From assembly GCA_021790415.1 (NCBI GenBank), contig JAJYDZ010000017.1, positions 1 through 11,993 of the forward strand: a DNA stretch of 11,993 nucleotides. The letters are read 5' to 3'. The notes under the pieces are model-generated. The model saw only the letters and a program-made list of their open reading frames with translations, made no database searches and was not told the origin of the DNA. The number at the start of each line of letters is the position of its first letter. The stretch's first letter is position 1. Both the position numbers and the translations under genes were made by a program. The stretch comes from Thermoplasmata archaeon. GTDB taxonomy: Archaea > Thermoplasmatota > Thermoplasmata > Thermoplasmatales > Thermoplasmataceae. Below are positions 1 to 7,093 of the stretch, in pieces.

Positions 1-330
1 ATACTTATTGCCTCTGTAATAGTGTGGGTCATTTCAGCAAACGATCTGTTATTTCATTACAGTGGGCTAACAAATAATTCAATAACTTTTAATTACCTAG
101 GAAACTGGAATTACTGGATTTTCACAATTTCCCTTGTCCTCGTCCTTATATTTGCATATTACACTTATGTATGGATCAAGGAAGACAAAAAATTCATTAC
201 CATGACATCTTCAGAAAGCAAACAAACTTTTGTAAAAAATTTGAAGAGTCTTGAAAAAATCGCACGAAAGCATGGCTCAAGATTTCAAAGCATGTTAAAC
301 GAAGCTAAAGAAAAATGGAAGGTCAGATAA
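1..330 (+). CDS. Small two-helix membrane protein, 5' end outside window (DUF3198-like)
   Basis: The reading frame is open from base 1, so the gene starts upstream and the GTG at 22 is probably internal. The visible product is about 109 residues. It has a first hydrophobic segment (bases 1-60), a short polar loop rich in Asn, a second membrane helix ([20 protein letters not shown], about bases 115-175), and then a charged cytosolic tail of about 50 residues containing [17 protein letters not shown] and ending in EKWKVR. The layout and tail resemble the small archaeal membrane family I remember as DUF3198, which has no known function; this is recollection, not a search. The last 8 bases overlap the 3' end of the convergent speE. 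The coding call is firm; the family call is tentative. Confidence 0.72.
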   Translation: MLIASVIVWVISANDLLFHYSGLTNNSITFNYLGNWNYWIFTISLVLVLIFAYYTYVWIKEDKKFITMTSSESKQTFVKNLKSLEKIARKHGSRFQSMLNEAKEKWKVR

Positions 331-1144
331 GACCTTTGACAAATTCCGGAAGTTTGAAAGCCCCTTCCAATACATCAGCATTAAAATATTTTCCTTGTGT
401 TAAATTATGAGAATAATTCTTGATCTCTGAATCTGAAGCCAGGGTAAAACTCCAGAATCCGCTAGGATAGGTTGGAATAAATGCGGTATAAACGCGAATG
501 TTTTTGAAGACACTCTTCATCCCGGAAGTTGCCATGGAAAGCCCCTTTGGCTGATAGAATGGAGATCCGGACTGCGTAACCATAATCCCATCATCGGTCA
601 ACGCTCCCTTGACGTTGTTATAAAAATCAGCATTGAATAAGCCCTCTGCTGGACCTACTGGATCAGTAGAATCAACAACTATAAGGTCGAATGTTCCCTT
701 GTTTTGTTTCATGAACTTGATTCCATCATCTATGAGTAGGGTAACTGATGGATTAGAAAATGAGGAATAAAGATCTGGAAAGAATTTCCTACTAACTTCA
801 ACAACTTGTCCATCTATTTCAACATTAACAATTTTTTTTAAGCCAAGTTTGAGGAATTCACCTGCTGCACCACCATCCCCTCCACCTATGATCAATACAC
901 TCTCAGGTTTCTTCTTCATCATATTGTAAGGGACTCTAGATATCATTTCATGATAAACAAATTCATCTTTTTCTGTTAGTTGAACGGTTCCATCTATTGA
1001 AAGGAGTTTTCCAAAATCATATGTATCAAAAACATCTATTCTCTGATAATCCGTCTTTAAAGATAGGAGTTGATCCTTAACTCTGAATGACAGCTGCAGA
1101 TTGTCTGAATATCTTTCAGAAAACCAATTTTCAATTAATTTCAT
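323..1144 (-). CDS. speE: Spermidine synthase / polyamine aminopropyltransferase
   Basis: This enzyme transfers the aminopropyl group of decarboxylated S-adenosylmethionine to a diamine (putrescine or, in some archaea, agmatine), in the cytosol. At 273 residues it has the normal family length. The small N-terminal beta domain (about 1-60) leads into the conserved DEFVYHEM (60-67), the nucleotide-binding GGGDGG (87-92), an acidic strand end VEID (108-111), the substrate aspartates in VDSTDPVGP (157-165), and VTQSGSPF (189-196). One oddity is that the Arg that usually follows the glycine loop (GG..RE) is Gly95 here. The acceptor cannot be read from sequence. No speD or arginine decarboxylase gene is adjacent. 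The ATG at 1144 gives the full N-terminus; the bases before it carry no Shine-Dalgarno sequence. The gene is convergent with the small membrane protein gene and overlaps it by 8 bases. Confidence 0.93.
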   Translation of the reverse strand: MKLIENWFSERYSDNLQLSFRVKDQLLSLKTDYQRIDVFDTYDFGKLLSIDGTVQLTEKDEFVYHEMISRVPYNMMKKKPESVLIIGGGDGGAAGEFLKLGLKKIVNVEIDGQVVEVSRKFFPDLYSSFSNPSVTLLIDDGIKFMKQNKGTFDLIVVDSTDPVGPAEGLFNADFYNNVKGALTDDGIMVTQSGSPFYQPKGLSMATSGMKSVFKNIRVYTAFIPTYPSGFWSFTLASDSEIKNYSHNLTQGKYFNADVLEGAFKLPEFVKGLI

Positions 1145-1482
1145 AAAAGGAGATTCATTTTATAGGTTAAGGTTTTTGGCTTTAAAACGAGATAGAACTC
1201 CAAGAGTTATACTGCAAAGTTAGACGAGTTATTAACAAGATAATGTTGGAATAGCAATACTTTCCACATTATTCTTCCAGTTACGAAAAATGTTCATAAT
1301 ATGAATATCGATTGTATAAGTTACCTTTGAAGGTTCGTTGTTTGCATAATTTAAAATGTAACGCCATAAGACCCTGCTTAACAGAAACGAATGGTTTACA
1401 ATTTAAATTCAAATGATACAGATTCAAGTAGGGAATTTTTTCGGGAAAACTGTTATTAAATGATCACATATATCCCAACTAA
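1145..1482. other. 338-base noncoding region between divergent speE and fixC
   Basis: I see no convincing reading frame, tRNA or repeat here; stops are dense in all frames. The right end holds the fixC promoter (TTATTAAA, 1453-1460). The left end should hold the speE promoter: a TTTTAAAG-type box on the minus strand at 1180-1188 lies 40 bases from the speE ATG, while the better-looking CCTATAAAAT (1157-1166, minus) is only about 17 bases away and too close for the annotated start. A perfect 10-base AT palindrome AATTTAAATT lies at 1400-1409, and short arms TTCAT/ATGAA lie near 1293-1305; both are weak. The region is long for such a compact window, so an operator or small RNA is possible but unproven. 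Confidence 0.5.
1453..1460 (+). promoter_or_regulatory. TATA box of fixCXAB, leaderless spacing
   Basis: TTATTAAA is centred about 26 bases before the fixC ATG, which is where an archaeal TATA box sits relative to the transcription start. The 22 bases between box and ATG contain no Shine-Dalgarno sequence. The messenger therefore probably begins at or within a base or two of the ATG. The second AT-run CATATATA (about 1467-1473) is too close to the ATG to be the functional box. Confidence 0.55.
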
Positions 1483-2778
1483 ATGAGCGAATTTGATGTT
1501 ATTGTTGTAGGAGCAGGTCCGGCCGGAGCATCAGCCGCAATTAAGCTTGCAGGTTCAGGTTCCAGTGTCCTTTTGGTAGAACGTGGGGATCCTCCAGGTA
1601 GCAAGAATGTTTCAGGAGGAGTTCTCTGGGGAGATTCTCTTGGCTCTGTAGCACCGGATTGGGAAAAGTCAGCTCCAATGGAAAGGTATGTGGAGGCAAA
1701 AGGTGTTTCATTTCTCACAAGAGATTCTAAAATTTCAATCGACTTCCGATCTAAAAAATTACAGGAAAGAAGAAGCGGATATACCGTTTTAAGGACAAAA
1801 CTTGATGGCTGGCTTTCAAAGAAAGCAAAGGATGCAGGTGCAATGGTCGCCTCAGGAATAACAGTGGACAAATTAGCTTTTAAGGATGAAAGAGTCATAG
1901 GAATCGAGCAGGATGGCGATATAATAACCTCTGATATTGTCATACTCGCTGAAGGTGCAAACCCAAGAGTGGCAATAAATTCAGGTATCAGGGATCGGCT
2001 TAAGGATAGAGATGTTGCGATAGGTGTAAAGGAGATTATTAAGCTACCGGAAAAGACAATTAACGAGAGATTCAATTTAACATCTTCAAAGATGGGTTTC
2101 GCATCTGAATATGTACTTGGATTCCTGGAAGGAGGAGTTAAAGCTGGAGGATTTATTTATACCAATAAGGAGAGCATATCACTGGGTCTCGTAATATCCA
2201 TGAAAGAAATGAGGGAAAATAACAATACCAGATCTTTTGATCTTATTGAACAGTTCAAGGAACATCCATATATCGCCCCACTCATTGAAGGCGGTAGAGT
2301 GGATGAATACAGCGCTCACATGGTTCAGGAAGGTGGATTAAAATCGGTTCCTCAGCTATACGGAAATGGTTTTATGGTTGTGGGAGATGGTGCAGGTTTC
2401 TCCTTCAGCAACGGTATGGTTCTTCAGGGCATGAACTACGCCATTGCATCTGGAATAGCCGCAGCTGAAAGTGCAATCAAAGCAAAAATCAAATCAAATT
2501 TCACAAAGGATGGGTTATCTTCCTATGAAGAGAGACTAAAATCATCTTTTGTCCTTCAGGATTTAATGAATTTCAAGGGAATTGAAGAAGTTACCTGGAG
2601 TGATATGATACACAGGGGAATTCCAAACATGACTGAGGAATTATTCCTTTCTTTGTTCTCAGAAAATGGTCAACCAAAGGCACACATGATAAACTTGCTT
2701 ATCCGGGCTATGGGTCACTCAGATGTACCAAGAAAAGACATGGTTATCAATATGTATAGAATGTTGAGGAGGATGTAA
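1483..2778 (+). CDS. fixC: FixC: ETF-quinone oxidoreductase-type flavoprotein
   Basis: FixC is the FAD subunit that takes electrons from the ETF pair FixAB and, with FixX, passes them to membrane quinone. The 431 residues match the usual FixC length and are shorter than mitochondrial ETF-QO because the ferredoxin part is a separate gene. Seen in the protein are an N-terminal dinucleotide fold VVGAGPAGASAA (8-19) with the ribose-binding acid at VER (32-34), the KNVSGGVLWG segment (41-50), and the second FAD motif VVGDGAGF (299-306) followed by GMNYAIASGIAAAES (316-330). There is no membrane helix; family members bind the membrane peripherally. It is the first gene of the operon and is probably leaderless. 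The fixX ATG follows the stop directly, and the fixX ribosome site GGAGG (2768-2772) lies inside the end of fixC. Confidence 0.93.
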   Translation: MSEFDVIVVGAGPAGASAAIKLAGSGSSVLLVERGDPPGSKNVSGGVLWGDSLGSVAPDWEKSAPMERYVEAKGVSFLTRDSKISIDFRSKKLQERRSGYTVLRTKLDGWLSKKAKDAGAMVASGITVDKLAFKDERVIGIEQDGDIITSDIVILAEGANPRVAINSGIRDRLKDRDVAIGVKEIIKLPEKTINERFNLTSSKMGFASEYVLGFLEGGVKAGGFIYTNKESISLGLVISMKEMRENNNTRSFDLIEQFKEHPYIAPLIEGGRVDEYSAHMVQEGGLKSVPQLYGNGFMVVGDGAGFSFSNGMVLQGMNYAIASGIAAAESAIKAKIKSNFTKDGLSSYEERLKSSFVLQDLMNFKGIEEVTWSDMIHRGIPNMTEELFLSLFSENGQPKAHMINLLIRAMGHSDVPRKDMVINMYRMLRRM

Positions 2779-3051
2779 ATGAAAATAGAAGACAGATTAT
2801 CATTGTTGAATTATAAGACTGACAAATCTTACGAGCACATAACAATTAATCCAAGTATATGTGAAACTTGTCCGGACCACTTTTGCACATTTGCGTGTCC
2901 TGCTAAATGTTACAGCCTTATAGAAGAAAAGTTGAATTTCAAATATGAAGACTGCGTCGAATGCGGTACCTGCGACGTTGCGTGCTCTCACGGAAGCGTT
3001 GCTTGGAATAACACAAAGGGCGGTCATGGGGTCAAATACAAATACGGGTGA
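2779..3051 (+). CDS. fixX: FixX: ferredoxin-like partner of FixC
   Basis: FixX is the small iron-sulphur protein that docks on FixC and relays electrons to quinone. It has 90 residues, the usual size. The C-terminal half carries a canonical C59-x2-C62-x2-C65-x3-C69 cluster motif. The N-terminal half has C28-x2-C31-x4-C36-x3-C40-Pro and C44, the altered spacing typical of FixX, so at least one [4Fe-4S] cluster is expected; whether the first cysteine group also binds a cluster cannot be settled from the sequence. The ATG abuts the fixC stop with no gap, and GGAGG ends six bases before it, so translation is coupled. Its TGA stop (3049-3051) lies inside the likely ribosome-binding site of fixA. 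Confidence 0.93.
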   Translation: MKIEDRLSLLNYKTDKSYEHITINPSICETCPDHFCTFACPAKCYSLIEEKLNFKYEDCVECGTCDVACSHGSVAWNNTKGGHGVKYKYG

Positions 3052-3052
3052 T
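3047..3052 (+). promoter_or_regulatory. Shine-Dalgarno site deciding the fixA start
   Basis: GGTGAT matches the 3' part of the consensus GGAGGTGATC and overlaps the fixX TGA. It places the TTG at 3056 at a normal distance, since this part of the consensus sits closest to the start codon. The CTG at 3062 is also reachable, with 9 bases of spacing. No comparable site precedes the ATG at 3077. Confidence 0.55.
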
Positions 3053-3055
3053 TTT

Positions 3056-3844
3056 TTGGTACTGGAAATAATTGTTATGATTAAACAGGTCCCTGACAGT
3101 CAGGAGGTAGTAATCGATCCGGTAACTTTCACATTAAATAGGGGCGCAGCAAGGAATGTCATAAACCCTGCAGACGAAAATGCAATAGAGGCAGCATTGA
3201 GAATTAAGGACAAAACTAATGCGCATGTTACAGTGATAACAATGGGTCCTCCCTTTGCAGAGTCTGCACTGATAGATTGTATGTCAAGAGGTGTTGATGA
3301 CGCAGTTCTAGTAACAGACAGAGCATTCGCCGGTGCTGATACATATCCAACCGGCTTAACGCTGGCATCCACAATCAAGAAACTTGGAAAATATGATATC
3401 ATATTTGCAGGGGAAGAGTCCACAGATTCAAGTACAGGACACGTGGGACCAGGAGTAGCTGAATTTCTTGGCACAGATCAAGCATCTTATACAAGTGAAT
3501 CGTGGTACGAAGATGGATTTGTATATGCAAAGAGAGAGCTTGAAGACGGCACCGAGGTAGTTAAGATGAAACCTCCAACACTAATCACAGTCCTTACAAA
3601 TGCCAACGATCCAAGGAGAGCAACCTTAAGAAAAAAAATAGATGCAATGAAGAAAGGAATTAAGACCATGACCCTTGCAGATCTTGGGATGCCTCCCGAA
3701 TGGGTAGGGTTACGTGGCTCACCAACGGTAGTCAAATCCATGAGAACCATTGATGAAAAGAAAAGAGAAGGTAAGAAATTCAAGATTGAGGAGATACCAA
3801 AGCTCGTTGACGAACTCATAGAAAAGAAAATAATATCAATTTGA
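3056..3844 (+). CDS. fixA: FixA: electron transfer flavoprotein beta subunit, bifurcating type
   Basis: This is the ETF beta subunit; with FixB it forms the flavin heterodimer that oxidises NADH. The product starts (L/V)LEIIVMIKQVPD, the standard first beta strand of the family. A start at ATG 3077 would cut into that strand, and an in-frame start at 2945 would overlap fixX by 107 bases. I therefore choose TTG 3056 (262 residues, normal length); CTG 3062 is the alternative. In this numbering the protein shows NPADENAIEAAL (37-48), DRAFAGADT (88-96), EESTDSSTGHVGP (120-132), the ETF beta signature running from AKRELEDGTE to PPTLIT (158-178), and RRATLRKKIDAMKK (187-200). DRAFAGADT and the VGP after the Asp-Ser-Ser loop are features of the FixA/bifurcating group rather than of the mitochondrial type. 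The gap to fixX is 4 bases. Confidence 0.9.
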   Translation: MVLEIIVMIKQVPDSQEVVIDPVTFTLNRGAARNVINPADENAIEAALRIKDKTNAHVTVITMGPPFAESALIDCMSRGVDDAVLVTDRAFAGADTYPTGLTLASTIKKLGKYDIIFAGEESTDSSTGHVGPGVAEFLGTDQASYTSESWYEDGFVYAKRELEDGTEVVKMKPPTLITVLTNANDPRRATLRKKIDAMKKGIKTMTLADLGMPPEWVGLRGSPTVVKSMRTIDEKKREGKKFKIEEIPKLVDELIEKKIISI

Positions 3845-3853
3845 GGAGATAAA

Positions 3854-4897
3854 ATGGTAGGTATAATTAATGCAGTTCCCCCTGAAAATCTAGATGAATA
3901 CAAGAATGTATTTGTATTCATTGAATTGAGGAATGGCCAACTTTCGAGACCGGGTCTGGAAATGATCGGGGCAGGTATGAACATAGCAAGGAAGGCCAAT
4001 GAAAAGCTTATTGGTGTGATGATTGGCGACGATATTTCAAAACTTGCCGAGGAAGCTGGTGCTTACGGATGCGACATAGTTCTAGGCGCAGAAGGCAAAG
4101 AATTGAAAGAATTTAAGACAATGCCTTATTCATATATTATTGGAGAATTTATTCAGGAGTTTAAGCCAAACATTCTTCTTATTCCTGCAACAAGGAACGG
4201 AAGGGATCTGGCGTCAAGGGTCGCTGTGAGGTCAAAGGCAGGCGTTACTGCAGACTGCACAGAACTTGACATCGACATGAACGGAAGGATTCTTTTGGCA
4301 AAGAGGCCAACCTATGGGGAAAGTACGCTTGCAGAAATTCTGTGCAAAAAGCACAGACCTCAGATGGCTACTGCAAGACCGGGTATATTCAAGATACCCG
4401 ATAGGGAAGAGGGGAGAAAGTTTCAGAAAGATATAAGGAAAATGAAAGTCCCCGCGGAGATGATGGGTAAGGAGATCATAGAATTCATACCTAAAAAATC
4501 TCTCGATCTAACCGCGGCAAAAATTGTTGTCAGCGGCGGGCTCGGGCTTTCAAAACCACAGGGATTCCAAATTCTTGATGAACTTGCAAATCAACTGGGT
4601 GGTGTGGTAGGAGCCTCAAGACCCACGGTAGACCTTGGGTGGATCGAAAGAGATCATCAGGTAGGTCAAACGGGGCAGTCTGTTCGGCCGGATCTCTATA
4701 TCGCAGCAGGAATATCCGGGAAAATCCAGCATATAATGGGCATGAAACTGAGCAAAAATGTCATTTCCATTAATACAGATCCAAATGCTGAGATAAATCA
4801 GTATTCTGATTATATCATAAACGATGATCTCTACAAGGCGATACCGGCATTAACCGAAGAAATAAAAAAGAGAAAAGAGGCAAAGAAAGCGGATTAA
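3854..4897 (+). CDS. fixB: FixB: electron transfer flavoprotein alpha subunit
   Basis: This is the ETF alpha subunit carrying the FAD that shuttles electrons to FixC. It has 347 residues, normal length. The N-terminal domain (about 15-200) is the ETF fold shared with FixA. The C-terminal FAD domain shows VVSGGLGLSK (225-234), GASRPTVDLGW (253-263), QVGQTG (269-274), the alpha-subunit signature LYIAAGISGKIQH (281-293) and INTDPNAEI (306-314), followed by the usual DLYKAIPAL (325-333). The signature has Ser where Ala normally precedes IN, a mild change. GGAG in GAGGAGAT overlaps the fixA stop, five bases before the ATG, and the 9-base gap implies co-translation. It is the last gene of the operon, and its stop overlaps the convergent thrS stop by 4 bases. 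No acyl-CoA dehydrogenase follows, so this is a FixABCX set rather than a dehydrogenase-ETF pair. Confidence 0.95.
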   Translation: MVGIINAVPPENLDEYKNVFVFIELRNGQLSRPGLEMIGAGMNIARKANEKLIGVMIGDDISKLAEEAGAYGCDIVLGAEGKELKEFKTMPYSYIIGEFIQEFKPNILLIPATRNGRDLASRVAVRSKAGVTADCTELDIDMNGRILLAKRPTYGESTLAEILCKKHRPQMATARPGIFKIPDREEGRKFQKDIRKMKVPAEMMGKEIIEFIPKKSLDLTAAKIVVSGGLGLSKPQGFQILDELANQLGGVVGASRPTVDLGWIERDHQVGQTGQSVRPDLYIAAGISGKIQHIMGMKLSKNVISINTDPNAEINQYSDYIINDDLYKAIPALTEEIKKRKEAKKAD

Positions 4898-6915
4898 ATT
4901 ATCTGATCTATTTTCCTCTCATTGATTTCCTGCAATATTTTATTAACAAATTCCTGAATCTGAAGGGTAGTCTGCACATCTTTCCTGTTTCTTACCGTTA
5001 CTGTTTTGTTGTTTACCTCGTTTTCTCCCACAACACATATATATGCTGGTCTTTTCGTTCTTATTAGTTTGATTTTCTTTCCAACAGTTTCAGGACTCTG
5101 GTCAAGGATGCAGTTGATCCCATTACTTTTAAGCGTGCTTTCAATTTCCTTAGAATATTCAGTATAAGCTTCACTTACCGGTATGAGATACACCTGAAGC
5201 GGTGAAAGCCATGTAGGGAGTTTTCCTGCATAACTTTCAAGCAAAATTACAATCAATCTTTCCAGCGAACCAAAGATTGCTCTATGTAACATAACCGGTG
5301 TTTCATGCTTGCTTTCGTTGTTTATATAATACAGATCAAAACTTCTTGGCATGTTGAAATCAAGTTGAAGGGTGGAAAGCTGCCAAGATCTTCCAAATGC
5401 ATCCTTCACATGCACATCGATCTTTGGTCCATAGAAAGCTGCTTCTCCTTCAAATTCCTTGAAGGCTATATGTCTTGAAAGGAGAGCACTTCTCAATTGA
5501 TCAGTGGCAGAATCCCAAACCGAAAAGTCTGGTTTGAGGTTATTTGAACTGCATTCCGGGCACTGCACTTCAGAAACATTTGCAGATTTTCTCACAGGCT
5601 CTATGATATGGCCACAATCACTGCATTTGTACTGTAACAGATAGCTCTCAGGATGATTTTTGTCCATCAGGCTGAGGTCAAATGACACAGGCCATCCTTT
5701 CAACATTATGTCCATGCTTCTGGTAATCATGTCCAGGGTTCTTCCGATTTCCTCCTCAATCTGATCCGGCCTTAGGAAAGCATGACCATCGTCTATGGTG
5801 AAGGTTCTCGGTCTGCTCAATCCTCCCACTTCTCCTGACTTTTCGTATCTGTATACAGTTCCGAATTCGCTGAGTTTTACAGGTAAATCACGATAGCTGT
5901 GTGAACTGTTCTCGTATATTGTAATATGTCCGGGACAATTCATCGGTTTAAGGGCATATTCATCACCATCTGCAATTTTAAAAAGAAACATATCGTCTTT
6001 GTACTTGGCATAATGACCCGATTGTTTCCACATGGTATCACGAAACAGATGAGGGGTGCAAACCTCCTGCCAGCCATTTTCACGGTTCATGCCTCTCATG
6101 AATTCAATGAGCTGATTTCTGATGAATGCACCATTTGCGGTATATAAGGGAAGGCCAGGTGCTCTCTCAGAGTTGAATACAAACAGATCCATTTCAGCCC
6201 CAATCTTCCGGTGGTCTCTCTTTGCAGCCTCTTCCCTGTTCTTTAGAAACAACTTTAATGATTTATCATCAGGAAATGCCGTTCCGTAAATCCTTACCAT
6301 GCTTTCTAGGGTAACATCTCCTTTATAGTTGGTGCTTGCAATTGAAAGTAGTTTAAATGCCTTAATATATGATGTGTCAGGAACATGCGGTCCCTTGCAA
6401 AAATCAACATATTCACCCTGTTCATAGATCGTGGAGGAAGTACCATCCTTGACGTTATCTTGAATTTTATCTATTTTATATTTATTATGGCTGAAAAGTT
6501 TAAGTAATTGATTTTTAGGGAGCTCTTTTTTGGTTATTTTAAGTTTTTTTGAAACGAGTAAATTCATTCTTTCCTCTACAACTGATAAATCCTCCATGCC
6601 AATGGGTTTCATCCTAAAATCATAATAAAATCCATCAGATGTTGCAGGTCCAGCATTAGGTAAAGCATCCGGGTAAATCTCCGTAACAGCCTGTGCAAGC
6701 AGATGCGCAGCAGAGTGCCGTAGAATTTCCAATCCCTCTTCGCTTCCAATATGTATAAGAATGGCCTCTTTGTCGGAATTAAATGTATCTGTCAAGTCAT
6801 GTAATGTACCGTCAATTTTTGCAGCAACATATTCTCTGCTTTTGACATATTCTAAAATATTGTGTCCAGCCTCTATTTTTATTGTTTTATCGTGTTTCTT
6901 ATCAGCGTCCTGCAT
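4894..6915 (-). CDS. thrS: Threonyl-tRNA synthetase, bacterial-type architecture with Cys4 insertion
   Basis: This enzyme charges tRNA-Thr in the cytosol. The 673 residues read as a TGS domain (about 10-60), an N2-type editing domain with HSAAH (67-71) and C173-K-G-P-H177, a class II catalytic core, and an anticodon-binding domain (about 570-665). Zinc ligands are C327 (NCPGH), H378 (DDGH) and H544 (MLHRAIFGSLER), and the motif 3 arginine is R553. This editing domain is the bacterial/eukaryotic kind, unlike the DTD-like domain of most archaeal ThrRS. Two features are odd. Between SFDLSL (411-416) and VWDSATDQL (466-474) there is a ribbon C431-x2-C434-x17-C452-x2-C455. The usual FTQDDAH is FTIDDGH. 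The ATG at 6915 is preceded by GGAG, and a TATA box sits 27 bases upstream. Confidence 0.95.
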   Translation of the reverse strand: MQDADKKHDKTIKIEAGHNILEYVKSREYVAAKIDGTLHDLTDTFNSDKEAILIHIGSEEGLEILRHSAAHLLAQAVTEIYPDALPNAGPATSDGFYYDFRMKPIGMEDLSVVEERMNLLVSKKLKITKKELPKNQLLKLFSHNKYKIDKIQDNVKDGTSSTIYEQGEYVDFCKGPHVPDTSYIKAFKLLSIASTNYKGDVTLESMVRIYGTAFPDDKSLKLFLKNREEAAKRDHRKIGAEMDLFVFNSERAPGLPLYTANGAFIRNQLIEFMRGMNRENGWQEVCTPHLFRDTMWKQSGHYAKYKDDMFLFKIADGDEYALKPMNCPGHITIYENSSHSYRDLPVKLSEFGTVYRYEKSGEVGGLSRPRTFTIDDGHAFLRPDQIEEEIGRTLDMITRSMDIMLKGWPVSFDLSLMDKNHPESYLLQYKCSDCGHIIEPVRKSANVSEVQCPECSSNNLKPDFSVWDSATDQLRSALLSRHIAFKEFEGEAAFYGPKIDVHVKDAFGRSWQLSTLQLDFNMPRSFDLYYINNESKHETPVMLHRAIFGSLERLIVILLESYAGKLPTWLSPLQVYLIPVSEAYTEYSKEIESTLKSNGINCILDQSPETVGKKIKLIRTKRPAYICVVGENEVNNKTVTVRNRKDVQTTLQIQEFVNKILQEINERKIDQII

Positions 6916-6937
6916 TCAACTCCAAAGAATAATTAAA

Positions 6938-6947
6938 GATATATACC
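6938..6947 (-). promoter_or_regulatory. TATA box of thrS
   Basis: The minus-strand sequence GGTATATATC is centred about 27 bases before the thrS ATG, so transcription should start within a few bases of the codon. A GGAG at 6920-6923 lies inside that interval, so it would be at the extreme 5' end of the messenger or just outside it. Confidence 0.6.
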
Positions 6948-7029
6948 TTGAGTTAAGTTAAACCGGAATTTGGGTATCGATATCTAAATTACAGATGTTT
7001 TTCAATAAATCGAAAACTCCCTTTAAGGC

Positions 7030-7039
7030 AAAACGTTTT
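7030..7039. promoter_or_regulatory. 10-base palindrome upstream of the acyl-CoA ligase TATA box
   Basis: AAAACGTTTT is a perfect palindrome ending about 9 bases before the TATA-like GATATATAAT, in the 178-base gap between thrS and the acyl-CoA ligase gene. It is in the right place for a regulator site, but AT-rich palindromes of this size also arise by chance, and no second copy was found near other promoters in the window. Confidence 0.2.
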
Positions 7040-7047
7040 TAATCATT

Positions 7048-7057
7048 GATATATAAT
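7048..7057 (+). promoter_or_regulatory. TATA box of the acyl-CoA ligase gene
   Basis: GATATATAAT is a strong archaeal TATA-like box centred about 41 bases before the GTG start. A start of transcription some 25 bases downstream, near 7078, would leave a leader of about 16 bases beginning at the GGGAG ribosome site (7078-7082). Unlike fixC, this gene would therefore have a short leader. Confidence 0.55.
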
Positions 7058-7093
7058 TAGCCTGTTAATGATTATCAGGGAGTTGATTTAAAA

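Noticed and set aside
1157..1166. CCTATAAAAT on the minus strand as the speE TATA box
   Set aside because: It is a good sequence match but only about 17 bases from the ATG, which would place the transcription start inside the coding region, and no later in-frame start fits the family.
1400..1409. AATTTAAATT palindrome as an operator
   Set aside because: It is short, purely A/T and single-copy in an AT-rich gap; expected by chance.
1479..2075. Long open frame antisense to fixC (198 codons)
   Set aside because: It lies wholly inside fixC on the other strand, its product is low-complexity Ser/Pro/Leu-rich, and fixC has clear motifs; it is a shadow frame.
2945..3055. Upstream extension of fixA within fixX
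   Set aside because: The 37 extra residues are a frame-shifted reading of the FixX cysteine region and align with no ETF beta N-terminus.
6975..6982. TATCGATA palindrome in the thrS upstream region
   Set aside because: Only 8 bases, not repeated at other promoters in the window.
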